From: Dioctria linearis | Taxonomy: Eukaryota > Arthropoda > Insecta > Diptera > Asilidae | Assembly (NCBI GenBank): GCA_963930735.1 | Contig: OZ005741.1 | Location: 224,011,198-224,075,197 of the forward strand | Direction: 5' to 3' | Length of the DNA stretch: 64,000 bases | In this document: positions 22,944 through 34,619 of the stretch, piece by piece | How the letters are laid out: each line of letters begins with the position of its first letter | Position numbering within the stretch: the stretch's first letter is position 1 | The notes under the pieces: model-generated | Told to the model about the DNA's origin: nothing | Databases searched by the model: none | Seen by the model: only the letters and a program-made list of their open reading frames with translations | Position numbers and translations under genes: made by a program

Positions 22944-24089
22944 TTGGGAATACAAATAAGTTTCCACCGTTTGACGACAGATGGCCCCAACACTAAGTTA
23001 TGGTTGACATTTTCAGATGTAAAACGTCATATCGTAAGATTGGACATCTGCCAACACCATAACCTCGAAGTATTCGCGATTTTGTATCAGCATCATATAA
23101 TTTTTTTCGCACAAAAATGTCGAATTTTGCGGGAAATTTTGATTTACTTCTTTAATTTGAAGAAATCTACAGCTGAGGCGCATCGTTTTCTTGCAGCAGC
23201 ATATGGTGAAGCTGCGTAAAGTGAGAAAAGTTGTCGTGAGTGGTTTCAAGACCTTAAGAACGGTGAGTTTGACGTCGAAAGTGCACAAAGACGCGGACTT
23301 GGAAAATCGTTGGGAATGATTTAAAAGCAAGGGAATTGGAATCCATGTGAACTAAAACCTAGAAACGTTGAACGTCGATTTTGCACATGTGGAATTCTGC
23401 TTGCCAGGCATAAACAAATGAGTTTTTTTGTATAGTCACTGGTGATGAAAAATGGATCCACTATGATAATTTATAGAAGAACAAATCATGGGGATCACGG
23501 GACCATGCTTCAACGTCAACAGCCAAGCCGAATATTCATGGAAAAAAACTCATTTTGTGTATATGGTGGGTATATTATGAGTTGCTCAAACCGAACGAAA
23601 CCATTACTCTATCACTCCACCGAACACAATTGATGAGATTGAGCCGGGCACTCAAGAAAAAACGCGCCCATTTCCCACTGCAGACACGACAAAATTATTC
23701 TCCTGCATGATAATGCTCATCCACATGTCTCGGCGCCTGTCAAAACCTACTTGGAAACACACAATTGGGAAATCCTCCCCAACCTCCCCACCCGCCGTAT
23801 TCACCAAACATTGTCTCTCCGATTAACACTTGTTCCGGTCGATGGCACATGGCCTATCTGAGCAGCTCTTCACATCATATGAAGATCCCAAAAATTGGGT
23901 CGATTCGTGGATTGCCTCAAAAGATGAAGCCTTCTTCCGACAAGGTATCCGTATGCTGCCAGAAATATGGAAAACAGTAGTGGCTTACGATGGACAGCAC
24001 TTTGAATGAAATATAATGGTCCGTTCTTTCACAATATATGCCCAATTTTTGATAAAAAAAAAACGGTGGAAACTTATTTGTACTCCCAA
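22944..24089 (+). mobile_element. Mariner transposon with intact-looking terminal repeats, dead transposase
   Basis: The ends TTGGGAATACAAATAAGTTT and AAACTTATTTGTACTCCCAA are inverted copies with one mismatch, and TA flanks both sides (22942-22943, 24090-24091). The 1146-bp length is near the mariner norm (about 1.3 kb). The interior reads in pieces: HRFLAAAYGEAA, SCREWFQDLKNGEFDVESAQ, HDNAHPHVSAPVKTYLE (second catalytic Asp), then HPPYSPNIVSPI where the third Asp is lost, and a WVDSWIASKDEAFFRQGIRM end. Frameshifts and stops make it inactive. The tail best fits mellifera-type mariners. Confidence 0.92.
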
Positions 24090-24430
24090 TATTTAAAAAA
24101 AAAAAAAAAACTTTTTCCTGAATTTAGCCCTAGAAAAGCCTATTATTTTTCAAAACCATACGAGTAATTTTATTGGAACAAAAAAGGTAGCAACAAGCTA
24201 TACATAATTTGAAAGCTAATTTAATAAGCTATTGCTTAAAATTATCAGAGCTAAAATCGACGAGACCTTTACGAACATGGAAACAATTTTTACATCCCAA
24301 GTAGGTACAGAGACGGCGCCGGTAAAATCTTTAATCGCGCGTCACCTAGAAAAGTGCTCCGACAATTTTGTCTTCTACTCATAATGAGGAATAATGTGAT
24401 GGTAAGTATATTTTGAGATACTTTGATCTA
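24090..24430. other. Short spacer
   Basis: A-rich junction and unassigned sequence. Confidence 0.4.
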
Positions 24431-24890
24431 GGGGAGGGATTCCGCAACTGTGAAAATGTGCAAGTGTACATGATTTGAAAAACTCACGTGAGCGCAAGTG
24501 TACACTTTTGAATTTCAAACGATTCCGTAAATATCTCTGTACACTTAAGTGCTGAATGAAAATTTGTCTGTGCTGAATGTTGTTTGAGTGAGAAAATAGG
24601 TTTTTTTGAAGAAGTTAAGTTTAGTTATAAGAAATGAATTCACTAGTATTAAGGCGACTACTGCTTAAAATAAATAACATAACAAATAGTTTTGAAAATA
24701 CCGTTTATTAAAAACTCACAGGTACCTATACAAAATTCACGACCAAAATGGCCGTGAGAAAAAATTAATTAAAGTGTACAACACAATTTTGACAGAAAAT
24801 TCATTTCCATTTTTGCGGAATCGAAACAAGCTGGTGTACACAAAATTTTGTGTACACTCGAAAACTTATAGTTACGGAATCCAGCCTCAG
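24431..24890. mobile_element. MITE with GGATTCCGTAACT-type ends
   Basis: The left end GGGGAGGGATTCCGCAACTG pairs with the right end, which inverted reads CTGAGGCTGGATTCCGTAAC. GTGTACA motifs recur in both arms (AAGTGTACAC; GTGTACACAAAATTTTGTGT, itself a palindrome). The 460-bp element is non-coding. Its end motif GATTCYGTAAC is shared with the MITE at 7361-8433, so the two may be related. Confidence 0.6.
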
Positions 24891-25004
24891 AATACCCTGC
24901 AGAGTTATCTATGTACATTGAGACTTATAGTGAGTAACCAAAATTCAAATAAGTAATATCAACTTCCTATAAGGATAAAATAAGGGTCTCGGACTCCGTA
25001 ATTA

Positions 25005-25410
25005 TTTTATAACACAAATTACGATAATGATTTGGAGCTGCATCAGCAGAGATGTTCCTGGTCCCATATATTTTGTTGAAGGAACAAGGACCAATATAAA
25101 TTAAACCTATCCTATGTCCTTCTTCCATATATTAATTCTCTACAATATACTAAATCTTATTACACTTTTTTTCCAGATGAAGCTCCCTGTCATACAGCAA
25201 AATCTATTGTTAATCTCGCCACAAACAAAAACCAGAGATTCTCCTGACTTAAATCCAATACAAAATTGCTGGGCTTGTCGCCTCAAATTAAAAGTTTGTA
25301 GTGTTCATAATCTCAACAGTAGATATTCTTTAAAAAAAAAACTATAGAAAACATTTGGAATAAATGTGAAGATTTAAAAAAATGCCGACGCTTATAGAGG
25401 GGGTGATCGG
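25005..25410 (+). pseudogene. Tc1-like transposase fragment
   Basis: In three frames the plus strand reads WSCISRDVPGPIYFVEGT (WGCI-type block), DEAPCHTAKSIVNLATNK (second catalytic Asp region) and SPDLNPIQNCWA (SPDLNPIE block with Gln in place of the catalytic Glu). Ends and the N-terminal third are missing. Confidence 0.75.
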
Positions 25411-25414
25411 ATCT

Positions 25415-25630
25415 TTTCACAGTACACGTAAAAAATCTTTGTATGGGAACGCCGAAATTGTATTTACCATTTACCGAATACAAAATTTCAGATCTCTAGG
25501 TCGACGCGTTCTCAGGCAGTTTCCAAATATATTATGAAAAACTAAATTTTTGTATGGCAACCCTACGAAGGAGTTACCCGATTTGTCTCATTGTCGAACT
25601 TAAATCTACATTATTAAAATTTAATTTTTT
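25415..25630 (-). repeat. Dispersed repeat R, copy 3 (inverted)
   Basis: On the minus strand it reads ATGAGACAAATCGGGTAACT, GGTTGCCATACAAAAATTTA, GAGAACGCGTCGACCTAGAG and a TTTTTTACGTGTACTGTGAA end, matching the middle of copy 2. It follows directly after the Tc1 fragment. Confidence 0.65.
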
Positions 25631-25689
25631 TATTTTTATGATGATGCCAAAGCTTAGTGGATACTCTATGATGCCGTAGCACAGCCTTG

Positions 25690-27290
25690 GCAGGAAAGGA
25701 AGAAGTGGTAGGGAATTGGGGATTATTGGGTTGAGTCAAGGATGTCGCGGTCTATATTACGCTTGAATTTTTGCTGCCCATAGCTAAGGGGGAAATTAGA
25801 TGATGGCAAACTGTTCCACATTCGTACTGTCCTGCTTATGAAGGATTCGCGGAATTTCATGGTACGGCCAAATTGGACTTCAAGGGTATGAGAGTGAGCT
25901 CGGCTTACATCTAGTGTGGTGCGCATAGGAAGAGTTCTACAAAGGATCAGGCTAGAGATTTCGTCAGAGCAATAACCATGGTAGTAGCGATAAAAGAGAG
26001 ATAGACAACCGACATTACGCCGATGCTAGGCAATCAATAGTTGCTATTGACATGTCATCGCCAGTAAGCCGGCAGGCCTTCTTTGGACTGTGTCTAACGC
26101 TGACAATGCAGTACGTCCAGCCGCTGCCCAAATATGAGAATTATATTCAAATCTAGGCCTGATATGAGACTTGTAGATTTGCGCCAAATCTGATGGAGTA
26201 AAATATTTCTTGCATCTTTGCAAGAAGCACAGATATTTCATAGGGTTTTTGGCGATACCAAAAATATGATCGGACCAACTAAGATTGTTGGATATTTCAA
26301 TGTCTGAAATGTTCAGAGATATCTTCTCCATCGACGGAAATGGATTGAGTGGGAGTTGGAGTATGTTTGAGTGATAACAGACAACATTGCGTTTTAGAAG
26401 CATTAAACAAGACCCGATTCGCTCTGCCCCAAGTGAGTATTGTTTTGAGCTGATACTTTAGTGAACTGAACATGAGGAAGAGAGTAGGAGAGATCACAGA
26501 GCCTTGCGGTACACCGGCATGAATTATAAAACTGTCCGCAGTAACTCCCTCCAATATAATTTGAATTGAACGACGGGAGAGAAAACGAACAATCCATTAA
26601 AAAAAAAAGAGTCTAGACCTAACGCCTGAAGTTTAGCTAAAAGAGCTGGATGCTAGACTCTATCGAAGACCTTCGAGATAGCTAATGCGATGATTTCAGA
26701 TTCAAAAAAAAATTATGGAGACATTCAGTACGTTTACATGAATGCTTAAGTACTTGACTTGAAATCCATTTGAAGCTCAGGTAGGGCGGTTGATTGAATT
26801 AATTCCAATTACTTGACTTGAATTTTCTTGAATTTAATTTTCCAATTACTTAAGTTGAAATTTACGCGTTGAATGAGCGTTTTCATGATATTTTAATTAT
26901 TTCAAGCATACTTCAAGTATTCATGTAAACGTACTGATTGATAAGGAATGTTAGTAAATCTCCAGTAGAGCGGCCAAAACGAAAGCCATATTGACGATCG
27001 CTAATAAGGTGATTAGTTTCCAGATATTTCATCAATTGGATGTTGATGAATATTTCGAAGACCTTCTAAGGAATCGAAGTAAAAGCAATTGGTCTATAAT
27101 TTGAGGGATCGCTTGCCTCTTCTTTTTGGGTATTGGCTGAACATGTGCAAGTTTCCAAGCGGAAGGAAAGACTCCTGTCGGATAGGACAGGTGAAATTGT
27201 TTGCGTAGAGGTTTAGGTCAAGAAGAGGCGCAGCACTTGAGTACCAGGCGCGAAATACCATCAAGCCCAGTAGCCTTAGACACAATGAAA
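25690..27290 (-). pseudogene. Family J LINE, inverted copy, interrupted by a MITE
   Basis: The minus strand carries HAGVPQGSVISPTLFLMF, a LPLNPFPSMEKISLNISDIE block, LQRCKKYFTPSDLAQIYKSH, IRPRFEYNSHIWAAAGRTAL and a C-terminal ISRTVRMWNSLPSS end. It matches the plus-strand copy at 19206-20850 in order and wording. The 5' part (about 26600-27290) is broken by the insertion at 26726-26936 and then continues with the RT N-terminal blocks. Confidence 0.85.
26726..26936. mobile_element. Palindromic MITE with CAGTACGTTTACATGAAT ends
   Basis: A 211-bp element starting CAGTACGTTTACATGAAT and ending in ATTCATGTAAACGTACTG, an exact 18-bp inverted pair, with further paired CTTGACTT/AAGT motifs inside. 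ATT flanks both sides (26723-26725, 26937-26939), a probable 3-bp target duplication. Comparison with the related LINE at 41348 shows the LINE sequence continues across it. Confidence 0.8.
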
Positions 27291-29454
27291 CTTAAAAAGA
27301 CTTTTAAAAAGGCTTTTAGCTTTATCACAAAGTTAGTATACCCTATGATTTCATTCATAATTAATTAGGTGTTTGAAGACTTGGATCCTTTTTACGAAAA
27401 ACTATGTACTACATTTGTCATTGATAGCAACATTTTAGTCGTATTAGCTGAATTAGTTCATTAAGTATAGGTCTGTGTTTGTACGGAAGGCAGTGAAACC
27501 CTTAGATTGTATCTATGGCTACACGACATAAAAGTGTAAGTCGAGATATGCGGTTATTCCTAGTGCATCGTCATCCGTAAGAGTATGATCTGTTATATGT
27601 GGTCTCAAAATGTTATGACTGTACGACCATTAATAGACAAAATATTTTGAAAAAACGCTAACCAATTAACTATGAATAATTACACTCTACTTTTGATATA
27701 CCAGCATATTTCAAAAACATCGTTAATCGAAGCTTCCATAGCTATTTTTGAGGACTTATCCTTATTCTGTGTCAGTTCGACATTTCTGAGCATTTCTGAT
27801 TGTACGAAAACAATTCCAGTGTTCTTTTAGTGACTTTTGGTACAGCGAAGTAAAAGTGATTTATAGTTAGTAACAGTGAAAAGCTATAATGAAATTTTGT
27901 TTTGTGGAAGATATTTTATATAATCGAGACATCGGAGTTTTCAATTATGGGCTTGTTTTTAAAGTCGTCACCTTTCACGATTTTGACGCTCTTGACTCAG
28001 GCAACCCTATACTCATTTATGCTCGTGTGCTTTCTGTGCATTGACGCTTAAAAAAGAATTTTCTGTACACAAGTGATTTTCTTGCCAAAACAGCCAAGGT
28101 TTCATATTTATAGGTTATGAAAAACAATTATATTTTCATAATTAACACCTCAATTAAATAGATATTTTTATTTTTACTTTCTTAATGTTTTGCATTTTTA
28201 TTTATTTCTTATTTTAGTAGAAATCACAAGCTATCAAGCTAAAAGTCAAAGCAATAATATCTGACATATGTCATCGCATGAATCGCAGTGATTCCAAAAA
28301 TATTCGCGCAGCAATGGCGTTGCTCTCTTTTCCACATCGCAGACTTTAACACGTTGAATGTCAATTATAAAAGATAACTCGTAGTTTTCGTTATTGTAAA
28401 AAATAATAGGACTATTCCTTAAATTTAAGATACGCTTTTTGCTAAATATAAATGTAATTTTCTCTGATAGAAAGAGAAAATCAGTTCAATTTCCCCAAAG
28501 CAATGGAACATTCAATGAATTTAGGGATTTGGCACCAGAAAACCCATAAAGTACATAAAATTCCCGAAATATTAAGCTCTCTTGGATATAAGGAAGAGAA
28601 CATATTCAATAAATTATGTATTATGCTACATTTTTTTATGGAAATATATTTTCGTTTATAAAATTCCCGCATTGTTTTTGAAAACAAGTCATATATTGTT
28701 TTTTCAATATTTTGTTTGAACGTTCCCAACATAACTTCCGTACTACTTAGAAGTAAGGGCCATAAGAAATAGGCTATTCAGCTCATTGTTATGTTTATTA
28801 AAGCGGGAGGTGCTCTATCACCTATGGTGGAGTGTGGTGCTATCACCTATTCCCTACATTTTAGGGGAAAAAATGAAAAAACATAATTGCAAATTCCCTA
28901 CATTTTAGGAATAAAAGCCTAATCTACGTTTTCCAAGGTGGGGCTTTTCCTAATCTTAGCGACAAATATCTAACCTTTGTGACACAAATTGTTGCCACTC
29001 ACTTTAGGGAATTATTTTTTACTGCGAGTACCGTGGCAGTCAAAGTGTTGCTCTTGATTAAATGTGCAGTTAAAAACAAGCCTTATAGCGATGAAGTACA
29101 TACACTGTGCTGCGCTGCAGAAACAACCGGCGCGGCGTTACGCTCGTAGGAAATCATTTTTAAAGAAAGTTTGATTGTTTCCATAATTAATTATAGTGTT
29201 TTAATTAAACAGCCATGACAAAAAAATTTTAAACTTTCCAATGCCTGTTTAAAATTTTAAACCATTCAATGCCTATTTGTTTGTTTACAATTAAGTTGTC
29301 ATTGTTTGTTTACTTCCCCTTAAATTATGTCAGCCATACAAAGGCAACGCCAAAAAATATTGGTTCAACCACTACATTATGTGGCCCCTCTGAAAACATC
29401 GTAGTTTTAGTACTTCCATGACTAAACTAGCACATCAAGTTTCTCTTGTTTTGA
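27291..29454. other. Long stretch, little recognised
   Basis: At 27325-27360 there is an inverted scrap of repeat R (ATACCCTATGATTTCAT). ATTCCCTACATTTTAGG occurs twice, at about 28850 and 28897. No coding structure is supported. Confidence 0.4.
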
Positions 29455-29845
29455 TACTATACCATTTGGTGTCCCGTATGTGGTATGCTTAAACAAGCAA
29501 AAAAATGTATGGGTGGGGTTTCCGAGATAACGGGACTTGAAAGATATTTGGGTATGTTTTTATAGATCACCTTGTAACTTCTGAACGTTACACCCTATAA
29601 TGTTGATTGATAGATTGAAAAGGTTCAACGATTATTATCAATCTAACAAATTATAAATCATCATCATACGGTGTAACGTTCCGAACTTATACGGTGGTCT
29701 ATAAAAACATATAAATATTTTTAAGTCCCGTTATCTCGGAGACTGTTAAGATTACCCCCACCTATATAATTTTTTGATTGTCTAAACATGACCTATGCAT
29801 AGCCTTTGGATATAACACCACATACGGGACACCCTGTATATGATC
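29455..29845. mobile_element. Hairpin MITE with GGTGTCCCGTATGTGGT ends
   Basis: GGTGTCCCGTATGTGGT near 29468 is exactly inverted as ACCACATACGGGACACC near 29818, the right side continuing CTGTATA. Inner pairs (CGGGACTT/AAGTCCCG, ACGTTACACC/GGTGTAACGT, TTTTTATAGA/TCTATAAAAA) show that almost the whole element folds on itself. The ACAGGGTGTCCC style is common in insect Tc1/mariner-type MITEs. Confidence 0.75.
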
Positions 29846-30752
29846 AAAGTTGAAAACCAGCATTTGGGTTTTCAATCAAATCTGTGTTGTCAAAATTTAA
29901 AGCTATTTCACATAAACTACTTGATCTACAGTCTTGAAACTTAACATGCTTGTTTTAATTAGTGCTTTCTAAAACTTTTCATTGAATATTGGTATTCGAT
30001 TTCATGTTATCTCATTTTCCTTGCTCTAAATATTTAAAAATTTGTAACTTCAAAAAAATACAGTTTTCCAAAAGCCCTATTACAAGCGCGCAATGTAATG
30101 ATACCTTTTTTTGCAGTTGGCGCTTAACCTCCTTCAAGACCCACAATGCAAAAATTATTTTTTTAGACAAGCTAAATTTGATCACATATCTGAGGAATAG
30201 GTAGACATTTTTCAATTTGGAGCCCTAGAGAAATTAATTTAAGCTTTCATAAGTTTTAATGCAAAGCAATTTTTTTTTTAATTAGAATCATCATAAGTTT
30301 TTAACTCGTATTATAAAATATAACTCATGTTATACAGATAAAATTTAATTTTTGTTTAATTTTAAATACGTAAAATTTTATAAGTACTTGAATTTTGTTA
30401 AGAATAGCGATTTTATAATTCCGTGTATTGGTTTTCTTCTTTCCATCTGAGTGTGTTGCATTTTTTATTTCTACATACATTTGCAGTAGACATATCGCTG
30501 ACGATAATTCTATTAAATATTCTTGTTTTCTTCATCTTCTACATCTGTATACAACAAGTTCAACAAATTAAAAGATATTTGACAATGAAAATGATGATAG
30601 TAGGGCCTTTAAAAGGTTAATATTTAAGAGAACCTTAAATAGATTCTGTTTTTCTCCATAAATGACCTACTTTATAAATTATAGCGCGCTACAAGAGGAA
30701 TAACTTAAAAACAGTGTCATATAAAATAATTTTTTAAAAAAAACGGACATAC
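29846..30752. other. Spacer without recognised features
   Basis: AT-rich. The two overlapping ORFs near 29989-30215 lie on opposite strands and look random. Confidence 0.4.
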
Positions 30753-31180
30753 GAAGGTTGTTCAAAAAGCAAAAGACTTTTTTTTTTGTTTTTAATGATT
30801 AGTTTTATTTTAATTCAACGTTGTCTTCTGCTAGCTGTATGCACCTAATCCAATGATGCTCCAAAGCTGTAATGTGTGCTCTGCAAGTCAATCTTTCTAA
30901 CTTTTCAAAATAGCTATTTACAGCAGCAATTACATCGGAATTGGTCGAAAATCTCTTACCAATCTCTCCAAGCCAGTTTTTCAAGTTTGGAAACAGATGA
31001 AAATCGCTGCGTGCCAGATCTGGAGAATAAGCGAATAAGAATAAATTCATGGAATTTTGAGCATTGCGTTGCACCACTGGCATGTATAATATGGAATGAC
31101 TACGTTCATAGAAATACACTGCAGAAAGCGGGCTCAATTCTATATTGCTGACTGTTTCCGTCACAGCCCCAAGTACCAAC
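30753..31180 (-). pseudogene. Mariner transposase C-terminal fragment
   Basis: The minus strand reads AYSPDLARSDFHLFPNLKNW (YSPDLAPSDFHLFP block with the third catalytic Asp), then a NSYFEKLERL segment and HHWIRCIQLAEDNVEL, the usual end of irritans-like mariners. The downstream edge GTTGTTCAAAAAGCAAAAGA resembles a mariner terminal repeat. The part before YSPDLA does not match the expected catalytic region, so the copy looks chimaeric or rearranged, and the 5' half is missing. Confidence 0.75.
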
Positions 31181-31879
31181 TAAGAGAGAACAGTAAACAA
31201 CAAGTCGAAATAAATGTTTTCACATCAATTATTTAGTATTATTACTGATAAAAGCTGTTTTACCGATGGCAATATACATATTCATTAGATACATAAAAGA
31301 AATTCTAAAGATTTTATTAAAATCACTTTAGTTCTATCCTAAGTTCGGTAGGCAAAATTCCTATTGAGAGCGATAAACGAGTCCATTACATAAGGATAAT
31401 ATTTTGGAGGAACCAAATCCATCTTGAATTTCTGAATTAAACGATAGTCGAACAACATACATATGTTCAGATTTTCTACAATGCATCATTTAATATAAAT
31501 TTTTGGACATAACATCTTTTGGGATGTTAATTCAAGAGCTGTACACTTCCTCTAACTCCCAGAATTGCTTCCAAAATTAAAATTTAATATATTAATTAAC
31601 TAGATAACTTTCGCTTTAACATGAGACCATCAGTAGAACCAATTTTAATTCCAATCTTATAATATTAAGGGGGGCTAACATCAGCTCTTATGGTATATTA
31701 TCAAGCTCCCTAATCCTGATTAGAGCTCCCAATAGGTGTTTTCTTTTCCTTTCACGATGCATGTTCATGATGCAAAGCACAGCACGGCAGGAAGGAAATA
31801 GGGAAATGATTAGTGCATGTGTTTATTAATAGCTGCATAACTAGTCTTTATCCCAGACAGAGTACGATCCATTGGGATT
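31181..31879. other. Spacer without recognised features
   Basis: Nothing supported beyond AT-rich sequence. Confidence 0.4.
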
Positions 31880-32215
31880 TTTTTATGACAACATGACAAA
31901 AACCAGAAAAATTACAAAAAACCGGAAATGGAAAAATTTAGAAGTGACAAAATCCAGAAGTGACAAAATTCAGAAGCGACAGAATACATAAATGTCAAAA
32001 TCCCAAAATTCTAAAAATTGCTATATGTAATTAAAATACTTTTTAAAAAATTTTAAAAATGGCATGAATTAACACGCTCGTTTAACGCAATTCTCATATT
32101 TACACTCGCCGTTACTGTTATATTAATCTGTGTTATTAATATAGTTGGGAGTAGGTTGGATTTTGTCTTTCTGGATTTGGTCACTCTGGAAATTAGTCTT
32201 TCTGAATTTCGTGCT
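31880..32215. repeat. Inverted arrays of a CAGAAGTGACAAAATYC unit
   Basis: From about 31893 the plus strand repeats units such as GACAAAAACCAGAAA, AGAAGTGACAAAATCC and AGAAGCGACAGAAT. From about 32158 the inverted units follow (GGATTTTGTCTTTCTGG, ATTTGGTCACTCTGGAAATT, GTCTTTCTGAATTTCG). The two arms flank about 130 bp of unrelated sequence, so the region can form a long hairpin. It is probably a fold-back-like MITE. Confidence 0.55.
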
Positions 32216-34619
32216 CAACCCTTTTTTCATACCTAATCACCTGTACGTTTTTTTTTTTTATTCTACTCTGAATACCTAGTTGTCTATCACATTCTCGATA
32301 TTATAACAGTAACACTTCTAGCTACTAAACCGCTTAACCGCCGCCTCAAGAGTTTCTGCTGGCATTGCAATAATGATTTGTTGTATTCCTTACCACCCTT
32401 AATAAATTGAATTGATTAATTTATTGAAATTGTGCTGATAAAAGTTTTCTCATAACAAAATATGTAAATACATAGCAAGATTATTGTCCAAGCAATCGTA
32501 CTGTATTAGAAAGCAGTGGGTCTTGTTATAAACAACACAGGCTTTTGGTTTTATAGGTCATGTCTGAAGAGAGATTTAAAATAGTTGAAATAAATACGAA
32601 TCTTAATGTGTAAACAAAGCATCCAGTTAACATTTATTAAAATGTCTTAAAAAAAAACAAATTGTACACAACTCCTAAATGCTCTTTTTTTTTAAATCGT
32701 TACATCTTAGATTGTTTTTACAAAATCAACACAAAAGGAGAAAAGTTTGCTCCTTTACCATATTTTCCTTTCCTTTCATTAAATCAAAAGGGTATCATAA
32801 TCCGGCAGCACCGAGTCAAGTACGAGAGCAACTCAACTCAAGCACTTAAAAACGCTTGCAAGCAATAGTACAACGGCGCGCAGCGCAATGTCAGAAACTG
32901 AAACTCGTTCAAGTAATCGACCCTCAATGCGTACTTTAGCTTCACTTTCCCTATCTGTAGGCCTGTTAGTGAGTGGGTTGTATTTAACGCGTCGAATAAA
33001 AAACAAGAAAAAGAAAAAATAAGAATTTGTTAATTAAAACATTTTCCAACCAAAAGCAATACTCTGGTGCTGATCTTCCATCACCCAACCACCCACCGAG
33101 ACCAACCTTTTATTCAATATACTCGTCGTAATTCTTTGAATACAGTCCTGGACAAGGGAATTGGGGGATAAATCTTCTTTAAAAAAAAAAATTAAAATGA
33201 GAGTATCTACATAGTAGTTCAGGCTCGTCGAGTTGTAATATTCTCTGCTCTACTTCTTCAAATGTTTCACAGGCTGAGTGGAAAGTTTTTTTTTTTAATT
33301 TTTTCTGCTTCCTTAATTTTACTCATTATAATTGCGACTTGATGAAACTGAATAGCGGAAAAGATAGGAAGCGAAGCAGAATGGAAGTTTTATCGTCTTT
33401 TATGCATCACGATGAGCCCCAATTAGTGGTTCACTTTTTCACCAACAGCGACTCAATTCAAAGAGTTTATTTCAAAAATGTTGTCATCCAAAGATGAATG
33501 AAGCAGAAACAACTCCATTCCACTTATCATCAGGAGGAGTTTAAGTGAAACAAACTGTAATACAAAATAAACAAAACAAAAAAATAAAAATAAAAAAAAT
33601 CTGCTCCTCATCACTTACCTTAGATTAAGTCTAGTTGGATAACGTAAGGGCAGGCAACCGTACGCATATTTCACAACGTTGCGGACAGGAGAAAGGGTAG
33701 ACAGTTTTAAGAATATTCCACTAAAGGCTACGTACTCAGAGTACTTCAGTAGAAATAAGTAATTAACTTCTAGCTCATTTCATTCATTCAAGATATTGCA
33801 AAAAGTCGACATGTTACTTGACTGAGTCCTCGAAATATTATGCTTTTACGAAAGTTTTCAAGGAGATCGGAGAATATAATAAGAACTGTACTAGATAAAG
33901 ACATCAATTGATAGTTTAGTTGCATTAATGCAGTAATCAAACAGGTTGTGAACAGTGTTGATATTTTATGATAAATATGTATATAGGAGAATGTGATTTA
34001 TCGTAGTAAATATTTTTGTTCTTTCATTTTATATTTCTTTAAGTAAGAGATATTTTATGTTTGGAAATAATTTTTAGGATAAGAGATGGAAATATTTTCA
34101 CTTCTATATCTTCCCTTAACCTTATCTCGATTTTATCCCAATAATTTCGGTCTGATTCACATTTTATTCCTTTATCCTGATGAGGGCTATATTTATTACC
34201 ATTTTTTTTATGGAAACACTTGCACAAAAAACCTGTTTTTTTTCAATCATATACCAAATAAACCAATCTGACGTGTTTTATCTTGACGAATGCGATGTCT
34301 AACTTCCAGAAAAGTAAAAAATATTCATTTCAAAAATCTTGACCCCGTTGTGGATGGATTGCTAGAAAAGTAGTCATTTTTAAGAGTCTTACTGCAGTTT
34401 ATTTTTCAACATATTTCATCAAGAATTCTTGTTTCCTTTTACTGCTAATATTATGATTCCTTTTGTCACATGTCAAACTTGCTCTACACCGTGTCCACGA
34501 ATTAATGTCGGCAGGCATTAAAATATATTCAAATGAAGACTAATTGTGAAAAAATTTTAATTTCATTTAATTCCTGTATCCACTACATATAAATGTTTTA
34601 TATTTATTTAATATACTTC
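32216..34619. other. Long stretch with nothing recognised
   Basis: AT-rich with homopolymer runs. A LINE-like tail AATAAATTGAATTGATT at 32400 is too short to assign. No genes. Confidence 0.4.
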
